Shown here piece by piece: positions 35,480 through 46,290 of a stretch of 64,000 nt of DNA. A model generated the notes under the pieces. That model searched no databases. It was given only the letters and a program-made list of their open reading frames with translations, and was not told the origin of the DNA. Both the position numbers and the translations under genes were made by a program. Position 1 is the first letter of the stretch. Every line of letters starts with the position of its first letter. Source of the stretch: Gnetum montanum (Eukaryota > Streptophyta > Gnetopsida > Gnetales > Gnetaceae); assembly GCA_015680685.1 (NCBI GenBank), contig MNCI01007578.1, positions 483,313-547,312 on the forward strand. The letters run 5' to 3'.

Positions 35480-36750
35480 GTTGTCCCATCACAACCGAGA
35501 CAAGTAATTAGCAACCACATTCTTAGTGCCCTTTCAATCTATCATCATAAGATCGAATTCCTACAAGATCACCAGCCATCGTATGACACAGGGGCTTACT
35601 GTTGGCTTATTCATCAAGAAGTGGATGGCACTATGATTCAGGTGCACAAACACCTTGTATCCACGCACATAATGCCTGAAATTTTCTAGAGCAAACACTA
35701 CTACCATCAATTCTTTTTCTATAGTGGTGTAGTTCAGTTGTGCATCCACAATGCTTTGGCTAGCACAGTGGATGTATTATGGATGTTTCTTATCGTCCAT
35801 CTACATAAGCATAGCTCCCAAGGCATAATTTGATGCATCCACCATGACATGAAATGGCCTAGACTAGTTAGGTGCTTGTAGGATTGGAGTTTCTAGAAGT
35901 TTATCTTTTAGCTATTGGAATGCTTTTTCACATTCCATGGTCTATACAAATGGAGCATCTTTCTTTGTTAGCTTCGCCAACAATTTTGCAATCTTAGAGA
36001 AATTCTCTATGAATTGCTGGTAGTAGCCAATATGTCCAAGGAATGATCAAACATCTTTGATAGTTTCTAGTTGGTGAGTTATCCCTTGGATGACCCTTAT
36101 TTTCTCAAGGTCTACCTCAGTTCTTGCTTATGATATTCTATGCCCTAATATAATTCCTTCATGGATCATTAGGTGACTTTTTTGCCAATTGGGCTGCAAG
36201 TTGGTTTCAATACATCATTTTAGCACTTGCTCAAGGAAGTCTAGGGCTTGCTCAAATGTATCTTCATAAAGTGGAGAAGTCATCCATGAAGACTTCCATA
36301 CCACTTCCAATTTGTTATTGAAAAATTCTCAGAACCAGGCATTGAAATGTACCAAGAGCATTACATAGACCAAATGTCATCTTCTAATATGTAAAAGTCT
36401 CCTAAGGACTTGTGAATGTTGTCTTCACTTGGTCCTCTAGTGTGATTTGAATTTGGTTATAGCCATTATAACCATCTACAAAACTATAGTAGAAATGCCA
36501 AAATATTGTGTCTAGCACCTGATCAAAAAATGGTAATGGAAAATGGTCCTTGAATGTTGCCATATTTAGCAATTGAAAATCGATGTAGGCTCGCCACTTG
36601 CCACCTTTCTTTGGCACAATTATGAGTGGACTAACCCACTCACTATCTGCAATAGGATAAATGAACCTCACCTTAAGGAGTTGTTTGATTTCCTCTTTGA
36701 TGATTTACTTCAATTTGGGGTTTAGTCATCTCTATGGCTATCTCTTTGGC
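35480..36750 (-). pseudogene. RT and RNase H remnant
   Basis: RT pieces: MRFIYPIADSEWVSPL, PKKGGKWRAYIDFQLLNM, FVDGYNGYNQIQI (36671-36402) and a damaged FMDDF box near 36290. RNase H: MDAQLNYTTIEKELMVVVFALENFRHYVRGYK and NHSAIHFLMNKP (35749-35561). It ends at the nested element on the right side. Confidence 0.75.
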
Positions 36751-37919
36751 TTCAAGGTCAGATCAGTGTAGATGTGATGATAGCATATCCTAGAATCAAT
36801 CCCTGTGAGTTTAGGATATGACCAAGCAAAAGCAACTACCCATTTTTCAACCACATTCAATAGCATCTTTTTCTACTCTAAAGCAAGATTTACATTGACT
36901 ATTGTTGGCGACCGTTTGAGACGCGACCGTTTGAGACGCGACCGCCAACGAGTGTCCTCGAACAGGATTTAGGTGCCTACTGGTCTCTGGCAACACCAAG
37001 GCCCAGATACCTCCAAATAACTCAGTAGTTAATGTGAGTATGTGTGTGTGCTGTTGCGGCGTGCGGTTGTATGAAATGTGACAATTTCGTTGTGTGTGAA
37101 CTACAAATGACTTTACTTTAAAGAGATTCAGCCAACTTTGTCCAGTACTGTGAGTTNNNNNNNNNNNNNNNNNNNNNNNNNNNNNNNNNNNNNNNNNNNN
37201 NNNNNNNNNNNNNNNNNNNNNNNNNNNNNNNNNNNNNNNNNNNNNNNNNNNNNNNNNNNNNNNNNNNNNNNNNNNNNNNNNNNNNNNNNNNNNNNNNNNN
37301 NNNNNNNNNNNNNNNNNNNNNNNNNNNNNNNNNNNNNNNNNNNNNNNNNNNNNNNNNNNNNNNNNNNNNNNNNNNNNNNNNNNNNNNNNNNNNNNNNNNN
37401 NNNNNNNNNNNNNNNNNNNNNNNNNNNNNNNNNNNNNNNNNNNNNNNNNNNNNNNNNNNNNNNNNNNNNNNNNNNNNNNNNNNNNNNNNNNNNNNNNNNN
37501 NNNNNNNNNNNNNNNNNNNNNNNNNNNNNNNNNNNNNNNNNNNNNNNNNNNNNNNNNNNNNNNNNNNNNNNNNNNNNNNNNNNNNNNNNNNNNNNNNNNN
37601 NNNNNNNNNNNNNNNNNNNNNNNNNNNNNNNNNNNNNNNNNNNNNNNNNNNNNNNNNNNNNNNNNNNNNNNNNNNNNNNNNNNNNNNNNNNNNNNNNNNN
37701 NNNNNNNNNNNNNNNNNNNNNNNNNNNNNNNNNNNNNNNNNNNNNNNNNNNNNNNNNNNNNNNNNNNNNNNNNNNNNNNNNNNNNNNNNNNNNNNNNNNN
37801 NNAAATCTTTATTCTAGCAAGCCATCTTGCAAACAATCTTCTTTACAAATCTTCTTTGCTCCCAAGTATGAGAAGTGATGCTGATGATCATCCTCCTGAT
37901 CTCCTCCTTGACCCTTAAA

Positions 37920-37935
37920 GCCTTTTTATAGGGTC
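37920..37935 (-). promoter_or_regulatory. TATA-like box in the nested element
   Basis: On the - strand CCCTATAAAAAGGC, about 1 kb in from the left end. It supports the - orientation of an LTR; a similar CTATATAAAGCC is near 62555. Confidence 0.4.
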
Positions 37936-38812
37936 TAAGGTAGTTGGGTAAGTTACAACTTCCAAAAATATCTCAAAACTATCTCACCTAGCTTTTCTCC
38001 CAAGTAATTGGACTATCCAATCAGAAAATTACTTGCCCAACAAGCTAGGAGATTACTTGCCCAACAAGCTAGGTAAGTTACAAAATATCTTGGGTGGTTG
38101 CAACCATAAAAGAGATAAAAAAGCTACAATGGACAAGTGGTCTCATGTAGTTACAATATCATGGAAAATTTAAAACACAATTCCTAAAATATATGGGGAG
38201 ATAAGCTATAGTTACAAACTTACTTCATACATATATATCCAAATATATGTAATGTGATTTTAATGTAAACACTTCAATGTAATGTGACCTTGAACAAGAT
38301 AACCAATATTTCAAATTTAAATGGTAGTAAATGATCTATTTCACAACTTGGATGAATTATAGCAGGTCTCTAAGACTTCATACGATGAGCACCTCATATT
38401 GTGAATATATTAGTTAATTTTGAGAATGATTTTCGGCAAAGTGGTGAAATGATTATCTTCTTTTCCCTGCAAATCGCGTGCTGGAGGTTTCTTTACCGTT
38501 CCAGGGCAACGGTCTTTCGTTTATCTCTACCCAGAACCTGCAAGGAATGACACATGTTTGTGTAAAATTCGGAATGTAGCACAGCAAACCGCGGATTCAA
38601 ACTGCCTCCACGCAAAAAATCTCTGTAACCGCAATTCGATCGTCACGCGCTGGAGGAGAAGGTTTTTTATTTTGTTTTCTCCTTCTTTATGCCCAGAAAA
38701 ACGTGCCCCAAACTGAGGGTTTGAATTTCGGTTTTGCCCCCAAAATTTAGGGCTTCCTGCGTTTTTGAGGATTTTCATAGAAAAATCGGTGTTGCAGCAT
38801 TCCATCGTGGCC

Positions 38813-38902
38813 ATGGAAGAAATCGAAGTCTCTCTGATGAAGGCACTCGAATCTTTCGGATTTCAATGGCAAAACGCTTGCGAGAATGTAGTCAGCAGCT
38901 GA
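38813..38902 (+). other. Short open frame in the GC-richer part of the nested element
   Basis: After a CCATGG start the frame reads MEEIEVSLMKALES and FGFQWQN, ending at a TGA near 38902. It has a good start context and GC-richer composition, like the first exon of a gene. A further open piece at about 39220-39387 (MAVLDFIKIVATNMIVQ) follows an AG acceptor-like site. I cannot identify either. They might be captured host sequence or chance. Confidence 0.25.
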
Positions 38903-39669
38903 TATTTGATGCCGCATCACTCCAGCATTTGCAGACGATGAGGATGTGCCCGCCCATTGCTGATCTTCCGTCCACGCGCTGTGGGGCAAGGGTTTGGCCT
39001 GGCCTGAAGTCTTCTCTTCTAGCCCGTACATGGGTCATTGCTGATGCCACTATAGCTCAAAATTATTGCTGCATACTGACGAAGAACTGAGGAATGAATC
39101 GCGGTTGAGATGGTAAAAATTAATATTGCAGAACCTCTTCGTAGAGCAGCATTCTTCTAAATTTGCAAGAAACATCCCTGCTTAGCTATTTTATTTTATT
39201 TTTTTGTGTCAATAGGGAGATGGCGGTCCTGGATTTCATCAAGATTGTTGCTACAAACATGATTGTTCAATCAACCTCTGTAAACTCAACTGAGCAACAT
39301 CAGATGCTATATTTTCATACTCCTCCACCAGAAATCTCTTGTCAAGCCATAGTCTTAAGCAAGCACATCAACTGCCCTCAAATTTAAAACATTAACAAAT
39401 TCCTCCCTTTGCTGCAGAACTGTGCTAAAAAAATGATTCACTTAAATTGTTGTTATACCAACAGGCATCACAACAATTTTGGCTGAGAAATTCTCTGTTC
39501 TGCAAACTACTGTTGATATATTTCCATTGATTTCATCAATTACAAAGTCAGTTACTCTTGAGAAATATATATTATGGTATGGATACCAAACACCATGCAT
39601 CCTTGCTCCATGAAATGGCCAAAATGTGCCAACAACTATGACCAGCTTTCCATGTTTCAAAAACACATA

Positions 39670-40420
39670 TTCCATTCTAGCTTATAACATTTTTAGTTCA
39701 AGGGGCTCTTGCTTAAGACTTTCAAGAATTTCCAACTCTTCACAATAAGTATCATCAAAGAGTTGGTGATGAAGTTGCTCTAGTTCATCCATGCCTATGA
39801 CATATGTGCATGTCAGGGTCTCAGTCGATTCCATGTAAAATGTGCTACTTTCAGAATCAAAGGTCAACCACTAGGTGCCCCCCTATTTTGTGGTTACTAT
39901 GTATAGACACCTTTAGATTTCTACTTCTAGTGCATACTACTTGCATGCAAAGATAGATGTTTGTTTCATAGCACAAATTTTCTACACACAAATGCACTTG
40001 TATCGCTGTATGCAATGCATGGAACTCACTCCCTCTTGATCTTTCTAAATGCATTTTCTTTGGATATTTCTAGGGAAAGGCCTCTGATGCCCATTCTTAC
40101 ATCAACATTGGTAAGCCATGCCCTTCCCATGATGATTAGGGAACCCCTTTGCAGTTCTCCACCTTGATCACTAAGAAATCAACAAGATAAGACCACCCAT
40201 AAACAGTGGTCACAATGTCTTTCACTAGTTCCAATGAAACAATGATGGAATAGTCTACCAATTCTAATCTGATATTGCTCTTCTTGAGAGGAGGTAGGTT
40301 CCATGTAGTGTACATCTCATGAGAAATTAAATTAACACTAAAACTTAAGTTGAGAAGAGCTTTGCATGGTTCATATCCAATAGTTTGCAAATAAATGAGA
40401 GGACTTCCAAGGTTAGCTAG
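39670..40420 (-). pseudogene. Protease region remnant
   Basis: CKALLNLSFSVNLISHEMYTTWN aligns with the protease box of the 17370-27358 element (ALLDLGSGVNLIS), with Asp to Asn in the active-site position. The segment following is the host side of the nested insertion. Confidence 0.6.
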
Positions 40421-41149
40421 TTTCCTACGAAGGTTTCCAACACAGATCCAATCAAATACAATATGAGTAGGTATGAAAGTATGGATCCTAGGTAGATTTT
40501 GGTCTGAAGGAAACTTGAAGGAATTTGATACAAAGGAAGATGAAGGGACAAGCTTGTCAACTGTGGATGGAATCGAGGGCTTAGGTGGACTACGGAGTCA
40601 AAAGAAAGGTTTTTTCTTTGATCGATCAAGTGTTCTACCCACTTGGTTGATGATCCAATTGTAGATTAACAACCCTAGTAGTGTTGCATTGTTGTAGTTG
40701 AGCTAGTAGTTCACCTTGCATAGGTGGAGCAGGTGGTAGCTGTGCACAGACAATAGGAGGAAGATGTGTAGGGACAGGAGGAGGATAAGGATAAGAGGTG
40801 GCATCCCTTCTTTCATGTGGAGAATAAGTTTGATAATAATCAGAAGGATGGTAATGAGATTGGAAAGTAGAAACATGACTAGAGGAGTCACGTGGAGATA
40901 GGGGTTGCTAAACGTAGTACCCATAGGGATCAAGCTATCTGTAAGGGTATTTCTACCTTGGTGGTGCTATTATCCATGATTGTGGTTACTACCATTGTTG
41001 ATACTACTCATATGATTGTGGTGGAGTTTCGCTTGGATAATATTGCTATTGCTGGTGGAATTACCTAAAATTACCTTAAGGATAAGGTAATCTTCTAAAT
41101 GTTTTCCTTTGTGTTAGTCATGGCTTCAAAGCATACACTGCAAACTCCT

Positions 41150-42960
41150 ATAAATGTGACAATATGGGGCAACATCCCTTAGGATGTACATACTAGTAGA
41201 TGTCACATCCACCATCATTGTCTGATTTACTTTCTGCAACTTCCTCTACTGCAGCAATCTTGCCCTTACCTTTTTGATAAGCACATTCAACTTTCTTGCA
41301 CCTCCTATCCTCATGATCACTACCTTGTTCTTTAGACTCTTCAGCAATTTTTAGGATAGCTTGAAATCTGCTATTCATAGAGTCTCATAATTGATCAACC
41401 TTGGTTGTAATTTAGATTGAAATTTTGTAGTGGCAAGGTTTCCCTATTCACCACCTCATCAGATGCAAATTCATCCTCATTGTTGTAGAATTGAACCTTC
41501 CTCTTGCAAATGGAAGGATCATAGTTATATTCTTCTGCACTTTCTCTTTTTCTTAGTTCACCCTCCTCTTTGTCTACCTACTCAATTAATCTTTGTATTT
41601 GATGGACACTTAATTTTGATAGTCATCCCTGGGCATAGACATCAAGGATTCTCCTTATTTCTAATCAAAGCTTGTGTACATTATGGCAAAGTTAATCCAA
41701 TTGAGAATAACCATGGCTAGGACATTTGTGCATTAAGGAATAGTATCGGTCGATGGCAACATTCAAGGGTTTATGTGTTCCTTGTTTCCATCCTTGGATT
41801 TGCCTTCTCAAGTTGGACACTCTAGAGTATGTTTGATATTTATCGTTAAACAGTTCAAGCATGGTATTCCCATCGTCTAATAGATTCCAACTCTAAGGAC
41901 TGGTACCAGTTCTCTACTTCTTTGATAAGTGTCCTTGTGTCCTTGGGAACAACTTAAGTTTTTGCCACTCATTTTCTATATTTTGCAAGGCACATGCATC
42001 TTGAAAAGCTTGGAGATGATTCTACAAATTAGAGTTATATCCCCCTTCAAATTGAGGAATATTGTTCATGTCTAGCCTTTTGATTGAACTATCCTTCACA
42101 TGACTTGTTGGATTTATATTGCCTTTGCAATATTAAGCATACTTTGGATAGCAAGCAAAGGCTCATCGAGGCCTTGATCATGGTGCCTATAATGCCCTCT
42201 ACTACCCCTTCATTCATGGTGATGTTCCTCTCTTAAATGTCCATGCCCTTGATCTTGCTTTTCTCGATGGTCCCTTCAATCATTTTGGTCCTATCAGTCA
42301 TTTTGGTCACCTCCATCATGGTCTCACCTCCTACAGTTGTGGTCAAAGCTAGAAGAAGAAAAAGATGACGATGAAGCGGAAGAGGAAGGAGGACTAGCAC
42401 CATCATAGTGCCTGCTACCACCTCTTCTACAATCGCAACCATGATCACAATCTTGTTTCTTATCCACATCCCTACCTTGACTTGCCCCTTCAGATCCTTC
42501 TTTGTCATTGAATCCATTCTTACCAGAATCAAGATTGTGAATTGTGGACTGCAAGTGTTGGTTTTGATCTCCTTCACCGAAGTTAAAGAGAGGGACTTCA
42601 CTGAATGGGAAACCTTCAAAGAAGGGTTCCCCACCATCTTTTTGGTATAGCAAGAATGGAGAATCATTAAGTCCTTTTTCCTTCACAAAGTCATAGCATT
42701 GGTCTAGCTGTTGATCCCATAGACGTTGTGCTTCAGTGGGATGATAATCCTTGGCATCAGTATCTTGCACAATATACATAGCATGACGTTCCTGGAGATC
42801 CCATCATATAAGCATTTGTTGGAGCATTGTAGGAATGGATCAATTGGGGTGATAACACAATGTTGCCCTCTATATCACACCACCACAACTATTTATCCTA
42901 ATGTAGGATAAAGGTGAAATTTGGTACATACTCATCAGAATAAGCATATACAATTCAATA
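41150..42960 (-). pseudogene. gag remnant
   Basis: Equivalent to 24480-26407: N-terminal acidic/Arg-rich linker (about 42780-42230), a decayed capsid domain (about 42110-41600) and a partial zinc knuckle near 41170-41220 (GCDIY, HPKGCC). The Ser/Asp-rich run at about 42340-42420 is a low-complexity stretch. Confidence 0.6.
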
Positions 42961-43171
42961 CTATTGAGGCACTAGCTAATAAGCTTTATCAGACTTGAAC
43001 AAAGAATTGCTCTTGTGAGAAGAAGATATTTTACGTTAGAAAAATAAAAATCATAGTATGCTTCTAAATACTCTTGTAGTAATCTTAAGATGTGATATGA
43101 CTATAAGGTTCGGACCAACGATTTAAATAATTTCACTAGTTTCCTAGATAGTGCATGAAACAACCAAAAGG

Positions 43172-43190
43172 TCCTCGACAACGACACCAA
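43172..43190 (-). other. Primer-binding site
   Basis: TTGGTGTCGTTGTCGAGGA on the - strand, directly at the LTR. It is the same type as 26533-26550 with several changes. Confidence 0.7.
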
Positions 43191-44069
43191 TCATGAGCGA
43201 CTAGGTACCTCTACACTCAACCATATGAACCACTAAGGTGTTTACGCACGATGAGATCGAATTTCATGGACCTATAGTTCTCTAGTGCACTAGCTTTTCT
43301 AGGAAGTGAAATGGACGTTGAGAATGTTCATTGTTTTCCCAACTACACTCGTGAGGCTCAAGGATATAGTTTAAGTGTAATTGAGGTACATGATTTTTAT
43401 TATTTTATGTTTTATGAGTTTAGTTGCCTACAACAAGGATGAAAGGTAGAGTAATTTAAGATCTAGTTCATTTATGGTCCAACTAGCCTAACACAAGTAA
43501 TTGCCCCACTTTCTTGGATACATCTTGAACACATATAGTGCTACTGGGCTACCAAATGCTAAGTGTTCCTGGGTTACCGAGTACTATATGTATGCTCGAA
43601 GTGGTTGTGCTTGTGTTCATTAACAACTGGAAATTAATTGCTTAATTGAAATGCATGAAAGTAAAGTGCATTAAAAGAAACATTAATCTATTCTCAGTGC
43701 TGCAAGGATTGTCAAAAGAGTTCATTTTTATTCCCATCACACTACTGCGCTCAAGTACATCAGTGTTCAGACAAAGAACCATACACACTTAGATTCCTTC
43801 TGTGAGCACTCAGAAAATATTCTAGCTCTGGAGAAAACAAACTGCAAGAGCTTCACTACTTTGACTAGAAACTGCAAAAAACTGATGCCAAATTGGGAGC
43901 CTAAGCACTATATTTATAGGCTAGCGTATACCCCCCAATGTTGGATACCTGACGTTGCATCTAAGCTCTGACGTTAGATACGTGACGTCAGAGTAGATGA
44001 AAACATCACATCTAAGCTCTGACGTTAGATACGTGATGTCAGAGTAGATGAAAACAATGTGATTCATCA
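43191..44069 (-). repeat. 5' LTR of the 31317-44069 element
   Basis: 879 bp, TCATGAGCGACTAGG...TGTGATTCATCA. It has a tandem duplication of a 56-bp unit in U3 (about 43954-44058) that explains its extra length over the 3' LTR. A reversed TATA box lies at 43911-43918 and a perfect TGACGTCA at 43983-43990. Confidence 0.9.
43983..43990. promoter_or_regulatory. TGACGTCA palindrome in the LTR
   Basis: A perfect 8-bp palindrome of the type bound by bZIP/TGA-class factors. A decayed copy TGATGTCA lies 56 bp further on in the duplicated unit. It sits 65-80 bp upstream of the TATA box on the element strand. Function is inference. Confidence 0.5.
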
Positions 44070-44839
44070 TTCATGCTCTAGGATATCAACAAAGCACAAA
44101 TATTTTTCCTTTGCCCATTTGTCATCTTGCCCTTTCAATGCTTTAATGATTGTAGAATTCATTTTGAACTCTATTGGTTTAACTTTAGATTCATCTTTAT
44201 TTTCTTCAACTTTGGCTTAAGGACTACTAGTTTCTATAAAATTTGCTCATTATACATTTGAGCAATTTGGGAATTTTATTTCAATTTTGTTCTCAAGGTT
44301 GGTTATCCTTTAAAGAATTTATTTGGTTTGCATATAAATTGCGTCCAACATAGCCATTTTATTGACCAATTCTTTGTTTTGCATACAAATAACATCCAAT
44401 AAAGCAATTTTATTGACCATACCCTCCCATTCTAAAGTTGAAACTTCTTTGATAGGGATTGCAATTGCAAACTTTCTATGCATACCCTATGATGATGCCA
44501 TGATAAAGTCTTTAAATTTCTTAGGTAGATGCCTTGATCTATTCATTAAAAATCCTTACTCATACATAACAACCTTGACAAAGCCCTCAACACAGTAGCA
44601 AACCCTCAATAACCAACAAGTCCTTGGCAAAGTAGAAAACCCTCAATGTAGTAGCAAATCCTCCACATAGCAAAACCTTAATGTAGTAGCAAATCCTCCA
44701 CATAGCAAACCCTTGATGGTAGAGCAAAAAGGTCTTGATGTAGTAACAAACCCATGACAAAATAGCCATCTTTTATATGTGATTTTGGTTATGAGAGGCC
44801 AACATCCTTCATTAATTTCTAAACCTTTATCTCTATTTT

Positions 44840-44935
44840 GGTGGGCAATGGTAAGTTACAAAGTTCTAATTAGACTATATATCTTGGAGTATATCTAAAA
44901 TTCAATTATCTTGGGTTCCAACAACCCCTTTCTCT
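44840..44935 (+). repeat. SINE-like fragment
   Basis: GGGCAATGGTAAGTTACAAAG, then CTTGGAG, then TTATCTTGGGTTCCAACA: the 3' half of the family at 12854-13080. Confidence 0.35.
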
Positions 44936-45586
44936 CAAAGAAGAAGAAGATTTTTTTTTTTTAAAAAAAAGAAAGAAAACTAGCTTTGTATTATCCATAG
45001 CTTGCATCTTTTTTCTTTGTAAGACATTTCAAATCAGACTAGATTTATTATTAGTTGCAATTGATTTCTCAAGAGTAGGAGAGAGAATTAATAGCATTAT
45101 AGGTAAGGGCTAGTTTTAGGGAAGAAATAGCTAGTTGTAGGTAAAAAGAAAAAATGAAAAAGAAAAGAACTATAATAAAAAAAATTAGTTGCATTAAAAA
45201 AGAGAGAGTAAAGAAGGAAAAAAAGGAAAAAAACTTTTTAAAGAGATATTAAAACAATAATAAAAACACCTAGTTTTAGGCGAAAAGTAGCGGAAATAGG
45301 AGAGTAGGGAAAGTAGGGGTCCAAGGAGGAGTTATTTTAGATAATGTTGAAACAAAATAAATAAAAAGTAAAACAAAAGAATTAGTTAAAAAGTATAACA
45401 AGTTTGGGGAAAAATTATTTGTTCTATCTTATAAAAAAATTAACTTTTCTTATGTCTAGTTATCAACCATCCTTGATAACTATAATGTCATTTATTCTCT
45501 ATAATCCTTGAGAAATCAATAGAAGCAAATGGTGAATTTAGTATGTTTCAAAATGTTTACAAAAAAATAAGATGTAAGTTATGGAG

Positions 45587-45735
45587 GTGTTGGGACCTGA
45601 AATAAGTGAAACATAGGTACACCCTCAAATATATAGTCCAATTAGAACTTTATATAGCTTAGCATTGCTCATTGGAATCAAATCTGTGCCCTAGACCTTT
45701 CAAATCAAGTTACGATGATAGAACCACCTTAAATA
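45587..45735 (-). repeat. SINE-like copy
   Basis: The reverse strand has a B-box-like ACAGATTTGATTCCAATG and the tail GAGGGTGTACCTATGTTTCACTTATTT; the tRNA-like head is weaker. Confidence 0.45.
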
Positions 45736-46139
45736 TTGCTAAAATCTAATTAAAATTAAAATACTATAGATGGCAAGGATCACAAGGTAAATTTATCCAT
45801 TGTTGGACTTAGAGACAGGGTCAAACAATCATTTTATTAGAATATCCCAAAAATAAACGAATTGAGTGTTGCTTATGCCGTTGGATCTTTGGCCAGAAAA
45901 ACCTGAAAAATTCATTGGTTTTAATTAAAGCATTTGCACTGAAGTGTAACGCAATGGTCAAAATGCCCATACAAGAGAGTCACCTTTGTTCACATCTACG
46001 GTGCCGCTGTTGGAGGATGCCCCCTGTGACCGTTTCTTTAATTTAGAAGGGAAAAAAAAAACAAAAAAACAAAAAAAAACCGCTAGAGCATTTACCTTTG
46101 TAAACATCTGGAATTCTGATTTCTCCCAGCAAAGAAATT

Positions 46140-46290
46140 TTCCCGGTGGCTCACTAACGGAAACGGAACGGCTCTAGAAGAGAGAGTACAAATTCAGGTG
46201 ATACTGCTCAATCTATCAACTTTTCCTCCTTGTGTGCTGAATCTGTCGGGGAATGTCCTGCTTTCACTAGTGCGCCCGTTTGTATCTCAG
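46140..46290 (+). other. Possible 5' untranslated exon of the zinc-ribbon gene
   Basis: A GC-richer stretch (about 46140-46290) ends in a splice-donor-like CTCAG/GTTTAC at 46290/46291. The first coding exon starts directly after an acceptor-like TTTATTCAG at 50379-50387. This would be a 4.1-kb 5' UTR intron. Pure inference; RNA data are needed. Confidence 0.3.

Larger units (their letters stand above)
36903..39634 (-). mobile_element. Nested TG...CA element, probably a long solo LTR or non-autonomous LTR element
   Basis: It begins TGTTGGCGACCG and ends ATGTGCCAACA, flanked by ACTAT at 36898-36902 and 39635-39639, and removal rejoins the pol/protease of the host element. It is 2,732 bp including 646 N (37157-37802). 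Left end: a 16-bp word CGACCGTTTGAGACG in tandem. A TATA-like box on the - strand (CTATAAAAAGG) lies near 37930. A word around 36990-37020 (CACCAAGGCCCAGAT) recurs near 61825-61840 next to chromovirus pol. No pol or gag was found. A GC-richer part (38440-39080) is unlike the rest. Orientation is inferred from the TATA box. Confidence 0.7.
31317..44069 (-). mobile_element. Decayed OTA-type gypsy element with a nested insertion
   Basis: 12,753 bp on the - strand between TTCAT duplications at 31312-31316 and 44070-44074. Layout: 5' LTR 43191-44069, PBS 43172-43189, gag about 41150-42960, protease about 39670-40400, [nested element 36903-39634], RT about 35900-36750, RNase H about 35480-35890, integrase about 34317-35300, non-coding 3' region about 32150-34317, PPT and 3' LTR 31317-32139. 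All genes are much more damaged than in the 17370-27358 copy. The outer LTR ends on the element strand are TG...GA rather than TG...CA, in both LTRs. Confidence 0.9.
44070..46140. other. Region with coding relic and repeats, no gene
   Basis: At 44100-44600 the - strand has an open stretch with repeated NKIALLDVICMQ / NKMAMLDAIYMQ, from a tandem duplication of about 50 bp (about 44330-44420). I do not recognise the protein; it may be a transposon gag. Imperfect repeats of GTAGCAAATCCTCCACATAG follow at 44580-44770. From 44940 to 45420 it is A/G-rich low complexity. A SINE-like head-to-tail piece is at 44840-44935 and a copy in - orientation at 45587-45735. Confidence 0.35.

Noticed and set aside
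36847-37836. 329-codon frame across 37157-37802
   Set aside because: It exists only because the N gap reads open; the flanks are LTR-like DNA.
44940-45420. Purine-rich A/G tract as a possible regulatory element
   Set aside because: Irregular low complexity with no repeated unit or conserved motif.
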